A DNA stretch of 5,105 nucleotides from Deltaproteobacteria bacterium (lineage in GTDB: Bacteria; Desulfobacterota; DSM-4660; Desulfatiglandales; Desulfatiglandaceae), in contig DUZB01000203.1 in NCBI GenBank assembly GCA_013349725.1, positions 2,958-8,062 on the forward strand, read 5' to 3'. This document shows, piece after piece, positions 1 through 4,731 of the stretch. The notes beneath the pieces were generated by a model. It did not search any database, was not told the origin of the DNA, and saw only the letters and a list, made by a program, of their open reading frames with translations. A program made the position numbers and the translations under genes. Position 1 is the stretch's first letter. Each line of letters opens with the position of its first letter.

Positions 1-717
1 ACGATGCTTGCGAACATCACTGTAGATCAGACCGGCTGGACCGTGCTTCAACCCCTTCTGAGCGGTTTTCTGAAAACCCTGCCGGGAACTTCCATTCCCA
101 AATCGGATTGGTCATGGGGAACGGACCCGGTTTCTGAAGGCCTTACGATTCCGTCCCAGGTCAACTATGTGGGAAAAGGCACAAATATTTACCATACCCC
201 ATACCGGTTTCACGGATCGGCGCTGGTGATTACCCGGTACCTTCGCAATGGATGGTTATGGGATCAGGTACGGGTGCAGGGGGGTGCTTATGGCGCGTTC
301 TGTATGTTAGATCGGCTCTCCGGCGTCTTGACCTTCCTCTCCTACAGGGACCCCAATCTCCTCAAGACAGTGGAAACATTCGACAGGACTGCGCGGTTTC
401 TTCAAGAAATCTCCCTGAGCAGGGAGGAACTGACCAAGAGCATTATCGGCGCCATCGGAGACATGGACAGTTACATGCTGCCCGATGCCAAAGGATTTGC
501 TTCCATGGTCCGCCACCTCATCGGCCATACGGAAGAGAACCGGCAACAGATGCGCGAGGAGATTCTTGCAACAACAGAGAAAGATTTCAGGGCTATGGCT
601 CCGGCTCTCGAAAAGGTAAGGGAAGACGGAATTGTCAAGGTGCTGGGTTCGCCCACCGCCATGGAAGAGGCGGAAAAAGAAAGACCGGGATGGCTGAAGA
701 AGGTAAAGGTGATTTGA
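1..717 (+). CDS. C-terminal part of M16C-family zinc peptidase (presequence protease PreP-like)
   Basis: The reading frame is open from base 1 and ends at TGA 715-717, so this is the 3' part of a gene whose start lies outside the window; the ATG at base 4 is internal. The 238 visible codons match the last part of PreP-type M16C peptidases, which are about 950-1000 residues and degrade peptides inside a large closed chamber. Recognisable blocks, counted from the Met at base 4, are NYVGKG (54-59), RVQGGAYG (90-97), SYRDPNL, and IIGAIGDMDSYMLPDAKG. Arg90 and Tyr96 fit the Arg/Tyr pair that M16 enzymes use to hold the substrate C-terminus. The zinc site (HxxEH) would be in the missing N-terminal half, so catalytic competence cannot be judged. 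No internal gap is apparent here, unlike several genes further on. The gene converges with thiD and probably belongs to a separate transcription unit. Confidence 0.88.
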   Translation, partial: TMLANITVDQTGWTVLQPLLSGFLKTLPGTSIPKSDWSWGTDPVSEGLTIPSQVNYVGKGTNIYHTPYRFHGSALVITRYLRNGWLWDQVRVQGGAYGAFCMLDRLSGVLTFLSYRDPNLLKTVETFDRTARFLQEISLSREELTKSIIGAIGDMDSYMLPDAKGFASMVRHLIGHTEENRQQMREEILATTEKDFRAMAPALEKVREDGIVKVLGSPTAMEEAEKERPGWLKKVKVI

Positions 718-722
718 TCGGA

Positions 723-741
723 AACCGTCAACGGTTCTTTT
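723..741. terminator. Weak hairpin between convergent genes, possible terminator
   Basis: AACCGT (723-728) and ACGGTT (731-736) are perfect inverted repeats. The realistic fold is a 5-bp stem with a TCAA loop, followed on the plus strand by CTTTTCT. It lies just after the peptidase stop (717) and overlaps the thiD stop codon (728-730), so it could end peptidase transcription. The stem is short and the T run is only four bases, so termination is plausible rather than shown. On the minus strand the hairpin is followed by a poorer T run. Confidence 0.35.
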
Positions 742-1522
742 CTGATATATAGCTGTAGGGATTGGTGGGTCCGTGCCCGGCCCCGATTTTCAATCCGGAC
801 GAGATGGCTCGGGTGATGAATTTTTTTGCCTTTGCTACGGCATCGTTCACAAGGTGGCCCTGGGCCAGGAAGGTGGCCAGGGCAGCCGAAAGGGTGCAAC
901 CGGTCCCGTGGGTGTTTTTGGTGTGTATGCGAGCGGCGGCGAAACTGTAAAAGGAATGGCCGTCGAAAAGAATGTCCACGGCCTCTCCTTCATGATGCCC
1001 TCCCTTGATCAGGACATGGCCCGGACCCATGTCGTGAATCTGTTCTGCCGATTTCCGCATTTCAGAAAGATCGCCCACAGGAAAACCGCACAGTAGAGAA
1101 GCTTCCGAAAGGTTGGGAGTCACCAGGTCGGCCAGTGGAAAGAGGTTGCGTTTCATGACATCGATGGCGTTTTGCGTGAGAAGAGGATCGCCGCTTGTGG
1201 ACACCATGACCGGATCCACCACGAGATGTTGTACCTTGTATTTTCGTAACTTTTCCGCAACGGCTTCCACCACGTCACCCGTTGCCAGCATTCCTGTCTT
1301 GACGGCGTCAGCGCCGATATCCGACAGGACCGATTCCATCTGCTTTTCAATAAAAGAAACGGGAACAGGGTGCACCCCCTGAACCCCGATCGTGTTCTGG
1401 GCCGTGACGGCCGTGATCACGCTCATGCCGTAGGCGCCTAAAACGGTAATCGTCTTCAGATCCGCCTGAATTCCGGCGCCTCCACCAGAATCCGATCCTG
1501 CAATGGTCAAAATCCGCTTCAT
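728..1522 (-). CDS. thiD: Hydroxymethylpyrimidine / phosphomethylpyrimidine kinase ThiD
   Basis: This complete 264-residue protein is close to the usual ThiD length (about 266). It phosphorylates 4-amino-5-hydroxymethyl-2-methylpyrimidine and then its monophosphate with ATP, giving the pyrimidine diphosphate for thiamin phosphate synthesis in the cytoplasm. Visible ribokinase-fold motifs are AGSDSGGGAGIQADLK (8-23), the pyrimidine-contacting TAQNT (40-44), VVDPVMVS (101-108), VTPN (134-137), IKGGH (172-176) and the anion-hole/catalytic NTHGTGCTLSAA (203-214, Cys209). The C-terminal HGPTNPY (250-256) replaces the common GPVNHF. The ATG at 1522 is preceded by GGAGG (1533-1537), which sits inside the last codons and stop of the upstream permease gene. 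The kinase is therefore the last gene of the importer operon, 7 bases after the permease stop. No missing block is seen, in contrast to its operon partners. ThiD also serves the de novo ThiC route, so it could stay useful without the importer. Confidence 0.96.
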   Translation of the reverse strand: MKRILTIAGSDSGGGAGIQADLKTITVLGAYGMSVITAVTAQNTIGVQGVHPVPVSFIEKQMESVLSDIGADAVKTGMLATGDVVEAVAEKLRKYKVQHLVVDPVMVSTSGDPLLTQNAIDVMKRNLFPLADLVTPNLSEASLLCGFPVGDLSEMRKSAEQIHDMGPGHVLIKGGHHEGEAVDILFDGHSFYSFAAARIHTKNTHGTGCTLSAALATFLAQGHLVNDAVAKAKKFITRAISSGLKIGAGHGPTNPYSYISEKNR

Positions 1523-1529
1523 GTACTAA

Positions 1530-1904
1530 TTACCTCCACGGAACAAGTCTACGTTCCAGTTTTTCCAGTATCCAGGCAAACGATATGCCCATGAGGGAAA
1601 GAACCAGTATCCCGAATAACAGGCGTGGGGTCTGCATGAGATCCGCGGCGGAAAGAACCAGAAACCCGATACGCCACAGGCTGGCCGCCAGATGTTCCAG
1701 AATCTCACCGCTCTGTACCATCTCAAGGCCCGAACGGAGCACTGCGGTAAAGGGTGGCAGAAACAGAGGCGTCACAAGACCCGAGCGGCCAAGGATTTCC
1801 CACGCTGCAAACACGGCCAGGACAGACAAAACGCTCACAACCCGGTTCTCCCTGCGTACCAGAAATCGGGTCTTGTCCTCAACCACTTTCCGTTCACTGG
1901 CCAT
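1530..1904 (-). pseudogene. ABC transporter permease (ThiX/SsuC-type) with large internal deletion
   Basis: The ORF encodes about 124 residues from ATG 1904, eight bases after the ATPase stop; an in-frame ATG at 1934 overlapping the ATPase end is an alternative. BPD_transp_1 permeases of the SsuC/TauC/ThiX group have about 250-270 residues. The first part is a good N-terminus: a basic cytoplasmic stretch, a first membrane segment (VVSVLSVLAVFAAWEIL), then FLPPFTAVL and HLAASLWRI. The next residues, GFLVLSAADLMQTPRLLFG, belong to the far C-terminal part of the family, followed by the last membrane helix and ending LERRLVPWR. The central membrane helices and the EAA loop that docks the ATPase are therefore absent, and a working channel is unlikely. 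The join at about 1662-1673 stays in frame. From context, the intact protein would have moved a thiamin pyrimidine precursor; a sulfonate or nitrate-type substrate is the alternative. Confidence 0.78.
1662..1673 (-). other. In-frame deletion scar in permease
   Basis: On the minus strand SLWRI (permease N-terminal region) runs directly into GFLVLSAADL (family C-terminal region). By comparison with SsuC-type permeases roughly half the protein, on the order of 130 residues, is absent. The exact breakpoint cannot be set without an intact homologue. Confidence 0.65.
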
Positions 1905-1912
1905 CTTTAAAT

Positions 1913-2401
1913 TTACCCCCTGACCTGTCCCCATATCTGATCCAGGTAATGCACGAAACGAGGATCTACCTTGACCTTTTCCCTGCGGGGCCGGGGAAGT
2001 TCAATGGGGACAATTTCTTCAATTCCGCCCGGCCGACCCTCCCATGATAACCACCCGATCAGCCAGGAAAACCGCCTCCGGGATGTAATGGGTAATGTAC
2101 AGGAGACTCTGCCGGGTGGTCTCTCGTATATGCGGGAAAGTTCCAGCTGCATATCCATCCGTATCTGGGCGTCCAGGGCGAAGAAAGGTTCGTCCATGAG
2201 AAGAAGTTCGGGGGAAACCGCCAGTGCCCTGGCGATGGCGGTCCTCTGCTTCATGCCGCCGGATAACTGGTGAGGATAATGATTCTCAAATCCCTCGAGA
2301 CCAACCAACCTGATGAGATGGTCTGCCGTGTGGTTTCTGCGGTCTGAAGGGATTCCCTGCTCCTCAAGACCGAACGTGATATTTTTTCGAACGGTCCGCC
2401 A
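1913..2401 (-). pseudogene. ABC transporter ATPase (ThiZ/SsuB-type), 5'-truncated with two indels
   Basis: Reading begins at the junction with [17 protein letters not shown], the segment that normally follows the Q-loop, and ends at TAA 1913-1915. The first 80 or so residues, including Walker A, are missing. Present are the signature LSGGMKQR, Walker B LLLMDEP and the D-loop FALD. After QLELSRIYE the frame slips: two extra bases in GAGAGA (2120-2125) move the expected [28 protein letters not shown] sense, with the H-loop His, to another frame. One extra G in GGG (2037-2039) then restores the first frame at [18 protein letters not shown]. As written, the ORF replaces the H-loop by unrelated residues without meeting a stop. 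An ATPase without Walker A cannot work, so this is a remnant or an assembly product. It sits between the binding-protein fragment and the permease in one transcription unit. Confidence 0.85.
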
Positions 2402-2717
2402 TAATACGGATCTTCAAGCCGTTTGCCATGGCATTGTAAAGCCCGGCGGTCAATCCGGTGGCTCCCACGTCCAGGTCCCCGGCTGCCAGGGCCATGGCAA
2501 CCGGCTGGGCGGATTTCATGAATTTCACCTCCACATCCAGGCTTTCTTCCTTGAAAAGACCCCTTTCCATTGCAATAAAGATGGGGGCGGATGAAGTCAA
2601 TCGAAGGGCCCCGATCCGGATCGTATCCCCGGCCTGGGCAAGGCTTGTTTCCGTGCAGAAAAAAAGGAGAAGAAGCCCTGTAAAATAAAGGATTCTTCTG
2701 GAAGAAAGGGATGCCAT
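2364..2717 (-). pseudogene. NMT1/THI5-like (SsuA/ThiY-type) periplasmic binding protein, N-terminal fragment
   Basis: ATG 2717 is chosen because GGAGGG (2725-2730) lies seven bases upstream. The product starts with a clear signal peptide: basic SSRR, hydrophobic ILYFTGLLLLFF, and a probable cut after SLA. The mature part reads TIRIGALRLTSSAPIFIAMERGLF, then LDVEVKFMKSAQPVAMALAAGDLDVGATG. This is typical of the first lobe of NMT1/SsuA-type binding proteins, which run to about 320-340 residues. Family similarity stops at KIRIMAD; the last nine codons (RSKKYHVRS, stop at 2364-2366) are ATPase-gene DNA read in the wrong frame. About two thirds of the protein, including the whole second lobe, is missing. 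Linkage to thiD suggests a pyrimidine thiamin precursor as the original ligand, but the fragment does not show the ligand residues needed to decide. Confidence 0.82.
2394..2401 (-). other. Binding-protein/ATPase fusion junction with 8-base microhomology
   Basis: TGGCGGAC on the minus strand reads as the end of IMAD in the binding-protein frame and as W-R-T in the ATPase frame (expected PWRTV). Both parents plausibly contained these bases, so the missing DNA was probably lost between two short direct copies. The expected loss is over 0.8 kb: the binding-protein C-terminus plus the ATPase N-terminus. Confidence 0.7.
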
Positions 2718-2724
2718 TATGATA

Positions 2725-2730
2725 CCCTCC
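2725..2730 (-). promoter_or_regulatory. Ribosome binding site of binding-protein gene
   Basis: GGAGGG on the minus strand, seven bases before ATG 2717. It selects this start over in-frame upstream starts, and the resulting protein begins with a proper signal peptide. Confidence 0.75.
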
Positions 2731-2745
2731 ACGGGCAGAAAAAAG

Positions 2746-2774
2746 TTGTCATTTTCCATGAACGACATTATTCT
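2746..2774 (+). promoter_or_regulatory. Candidate sigma-70 promoter for the amidohydrolase-ubiD-ubiA operon
   Basis: TTGTCA (2746-2751, five of six to consensus), a 17-base spacer, then TATTCT (2769-2774, four of six). Transcription would begin near 2781, inside the palindrome at 2775-2788. The position just upstream of the plus-strand operon fits. This rests on motif matching only. Confidence 0.4.
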
Positions 2775-2798
2775 TGACCAGGTGGTCACTCAAGTCAA
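2770..2798 (-). promoter_or_regulatory. Candidate sigma-70 promoter for the importer-thiD operon
   Basis: On the minus strand TTGACT (2798-2793), a 17-base spacer, then AAGAAT (2775-2770, four of six to TATAAT). It overlaps the opposing candidate promoter. Its spacer contains nearly the whole palindrome at 2775-2788. No TPP riboswitch core is seen between here and the ATG at 2717. The -10 match is modest. Confidence 0.35.
2775..2788. promoter_or_regulatory. Palindrome between divergent operons, possible operator
   Basis: TGACCA-GG-TGGTCA is a perfect inverted repeat with six-base arms and a two-base centre. It directly follows the plus-strand -10 candidate and fills most of the minus-strand promoter spacer, so a bound dimeric regulator could block both. 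A second inverted pair, CTTGAC (2773-2778) and GTCAAG (2794-2799), overlaps it. No regulator gene is in the window. Confidence 0.4.
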
Positions 2799-2852
2799 GT
2801 GAAAATTGAATGGGAACCGAACGGAGGAGACAGGAGAATTCACGGCGTTTAT

Positions 2853-2866
2853 ACCCTGGCCGGCAA
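2853..2866 (+). other. First in-frame deletion scar in amidohydrolase
   Basis: The N-terminal-like VYTLA is joined to GKPFCMHMAES, which normally lies well past residue 150. The metal-binding HxH motif falls in the missing part. The breakpoint is approximate. Confidence 0.55.
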
Positions 2867-3212
2867 ACCATTCTGCATGCACATGGCCGAATCGAGAGAG
2901 GAAATAGAATTTCTCCAAACGGGAAAAGGGACGTGGGCGGATCTGATGTTCGCAGCCCAAATCGACTTTTCAGGGTGGAAATGCTTTGGGAACCGGCCCG
3001 TTGAACTGGCTTTCAAACAGGGCCTGCTGGATAAGGACACCCTCGCTGTTCATGTACTGGAAGTAACCCCGAGGGAGGTGGAATTGTTAGCCGAAAGCAG
3101 GTGCGGGGTTTGCCTCTGCCCCCGTTCCAACTGGACCCTGCACGGAAAGCTCCCGGATATGGAAAGGTTTCTGAAGGCCGGAATCCATCCGGCATTGGGC
3201 ACGGACTCTCTG

Positions 3213-3225
3213 GCTTCCGAGGCAC
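3213..3225 (+). other. Second in-frame deletion scar in amidohydrolase
   Basis: DSLAS is followed by EALVSGSDLKVHF instead of the family's SLSLFDEM and the later NGAxALG region. Roughly 100 residues or more are missing, and the frame is kept to the original stop region just inside ubiD. Confidence 0.6.
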
Positions 3226-3282
3226 TCGTTTCAGGATCTGATTTGAAAGTGCACTTTGTCGAACAGGATACAAATATTCAAT

Positions 3283-3288
3283 GGAGAG
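3283..3288 (+). promoter_or_regulatory. Ribosome binding site of ubiD
   Basis: GGAGAG with its GGAG core five bases before ATG 3292. It supports ATG 3292 over the upstream in-frame TTG at 3256, which would add 12 residues overlapping the amidohydrolase. Confidence 0.7.
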
Positions 3289-3291
3289 ATC

Positions 3292-4731
3292 ATGTCATTT
3301 AAAAATCTGCAATCGGTGATCAAAGACTTTGAGGATCGGGGACAGCTTGTAAGGATCAGTGAGCCCTTGAGCCCGAAGCTTGAAATGACCGAGGTGACCG
3401 ACAGGGTGGTGAAAAACGGAGGCCCGGCGCTCCTTTTTGAAAATCCACAAGGATACGACATCCCGGTTCTTACCAACCTTTACGGTAGCCTGGACCGGAT
3501 CAGGTCCATCTTCAACATTCAGGAACTGGATGACCTGGGGGCCGGATTTGTCCGGTTTCTGGAGATGGCGCCTCCAAAGGGCTGGGTAGAGAAGCTGAAA
3601 CTTCTGCCGGTACTCAAAGAGGTGGCAGACGTCTTTCCGAAGACCATAAAAAATGCCCCCTGCCAGGAAGTGGTTCATGCGGATGATCCTGACCTGGCCC
3701 GCCTGCCGGTCCTGACCTGCTGGCCCTACGACGGGGGGCCTTTTATTACTCTCCCCCTGGTAATCACGCGCCACCCTACCACCGGAAAACGAAACATGGG
3801 GATGTACCGCATGCAGGTCTACGATGGTCGTACCGCAGGAATGCACTGGCACATTCACAAAGACGGCGCCGCCCATTACAGGGAAGCATCGGACGAAGGC
3901 CTTTTTCCCGTTGCCGTTGCCATCGGAGCTGATCCCATCACCACCTATTGCGCCACAGCCCCCCTGCCGGACGGGGTGGACGAACTGATCCTCTCCGGAT
4001 TTTTGAGGGGAAAACCGGTGGAGATGGTTAAATGCATTACCTGTGATCTGGAGGTCCCTGCGGAGAGCCAGTTCATTCTGGAAGGGTACCTTCAACCGGG
4101 AGAATCGAAAACGGAAGGCCCCTTCGGGGACCATACGGGATATTATTCTCCGGCCGACCGTTATCCGGTTTTTCATCTCACGGCCATGACCCACCGTAAA
4201 GATCCCGTTTATCCCGCCACCATTGTCGGATATCCCCCCATGGAAGATCAGTGGCTTGGCAAAGTGACGGAAAGGCTCTTCCTGCCTCTGATCCGGCAGC
4301 AGCTTCCTGAAATCATTGATATGAATCTTCCTGTGGAAGGGTGCTTTCACAATCTGTGCTTTGTGAGTATCAACAAGAGATATCCGGGGCATGCCCACAA
4401 GGTGATGCAGGCCATCTGGGGGTTAGGGCAGATGATGTTCACCAAAATGATCTTTGTTTTTGACAGGGAAGTAAACGTGCAGGACCTGTCCCAGGTGCTC
4501 TTTCATCTCGGTGGCAACGTGGACCCTGCAAGGGATCTGGTGCAGGTCAAGGGACCTGTTGATGCGCTGGACCATGCTTCCAGTCTGCCGCGCCTGGGGA
4601 CCAAGATGGGCCTGGACTGCACGGTCAAGTGGCCTTCGGAAGGATATGATCGTGGATGGCCCGATCTGATCCGCATGTCTCCAGAGGTGGTGAACAGGAT
4701 AGACGGTCTCTGGAGAAAATTGGGACTGTGA
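3292..4731 (+). CDS. mqnL: UbiD-family prenylated-FMN decarboxylase, MqnL-like (menaquinone, futalosine route)
   Basis: This complete 479-residue protein matches the usual UbiD length (about 480-500). UbiD enzymes use prenylated FMN to remove an aromatic carboxylate; in the futalosine pathway MqnL acts on the 6-naphthoate intermediate. Cofactor/metal residues are visible by comparison with characterised UbiD/Fdc1: Asn168 and Arg173 in RNMGMYRMQ, His189 in WHIHKDGAA, Glu264 in FILEG, and the catalytic acid pair Glu275 and Asp280 in EGPFGDHTGYY. Other family blocks are LPVLTCWPYDGGPFIT (138-153) and PPMEDQWLGK (315-324). No gap is apparent. The start is ATG 3292 with its own ribosome binding site, overlapping the amidohydrolase end; its stop overlaps the UbiA start. 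These neighbours favour a menaquinone role over ubiquinone UbiD, which would not be expected in such an anaerobe. The flavin prenyltransferase partner (UbiX/MqnF type) is not in the window. Confidence 0.9.
   Translation: MSFKNLQSVIKDFEDRGQLVRISEPLSPKLEMTEVTDRVVKNGGPALLFENPQGYDIPVLTNLYGSLDRIRSIFNIQELDDLGAGFVRFLEMAPPKGWVEKLKLLPVLKEVADVFPKTIKNAPCQEVVHADDPDLARLPVLTCWPYDGGPFITLPLVITRHPTTGKRNMGMYRMQVYDGRTAGMHWHIHKDGAAHYREASDEGLFPVAVAIGADPITTYCATAPLPDGVDELILSGFLRGKPVEMVKCITCDLEVPAESQFILEGYLQPGESKTEGPFGDHTGYYSPADRYPVFHLTAMTHRKDPVYPATIVGYPPMEDQWLGKVTERLFLPLIRQQLPEIIDMNLPVEGCFHNLCFVSINKRYPGHAHKVMQAIWGLGQMMFTKMIFVFDREVNVQDLSQVLFHLGGNVDPARDLVQVKGPVDALDHASSLPRLGTKMGLDCTVKWPSEGYDRGWPDLIRMSPEVVNRIDGLWRKLGL

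Larger units (their letters stand above)
2799..3302 (+). pseudogene. mqnX: Aminodeoxyfutalosine deaminase-like amidohydrolase with two internal deletions
   Basis: The frame from GTG 2799 to TAA 3300-3302 gives 167 residues; intact relatives have about 400. The block PFCMHMAES (24-32), AVHVLE (83-88), CPRSN (107-111) and GTDSLAS (134-140) is typical of TrzA/SsnA-type amidohydrolases used in the futalosine route. It retains the metal ligands expected on strands 5, 6 and 8 (His28, His85, Asp136). The strand-1 HxH ligands are absent, because RIHGVYTLA, which looks like an N-terminus, jumps straight to GKPFCMHMAES. After SLAS the family's SLSLFDEM region and C-terminal half are also missing; EALVSG onward looks like the extreme C-terminus. 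Deaminase activity is therefore unlikely. The start is uncertain: a Shine-Dalgarno-like GGAGG (2823-2827) has no ATG/GTG/TTG in frame after it, only ATT at 2838. The end overlaps ubiD by 11 bases. Another deaminase of this superfamily is the alternative. Confidence 0.75.

Noticed and set aside
252..752. Plus-strand frame of 166 codons in another frame of the peptidase gene
   Set aside because: It covers the conserved M16C C-terminal region in the wrong frame and has a biased Arg/Gly/His composition with no domain.
471..899. Minus-strand open frame spanning the peptidase end and the thiD end
   Set aside because: It overlaps two well-supported genes in other frames, has no ribosome site, and its translation resembles no family.
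773..1096. Plus-strand open frames opposite thiD
   Set aside because: They are antisense to a conserved complete ThiD, and their composition matches an out-of-frame shadow.
2718..2798. TPP riboswitch upstream of the importer-thiD operon
   Set aside because: The expected CUGAGA and the conserved P4/P5 core were looked for on the minus strand and not found; the 81-base region is also too short for a full THI element plus expression platform.
2790..2799. Tandem TCAAG TCAAG as a repeat or attachment site
   Set aside because: There are only two five-base copies, and no integrase, transposase or larger repeat is nearby.
3295..4398. Long open frame of about 367 codons on the minus strand opposite ubiD
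   Set aside because: It lies wholly antisense to a complete UbiD gene with clear family motifs, and its translation shows no recognisable domain. It is a codon-bias shadow.
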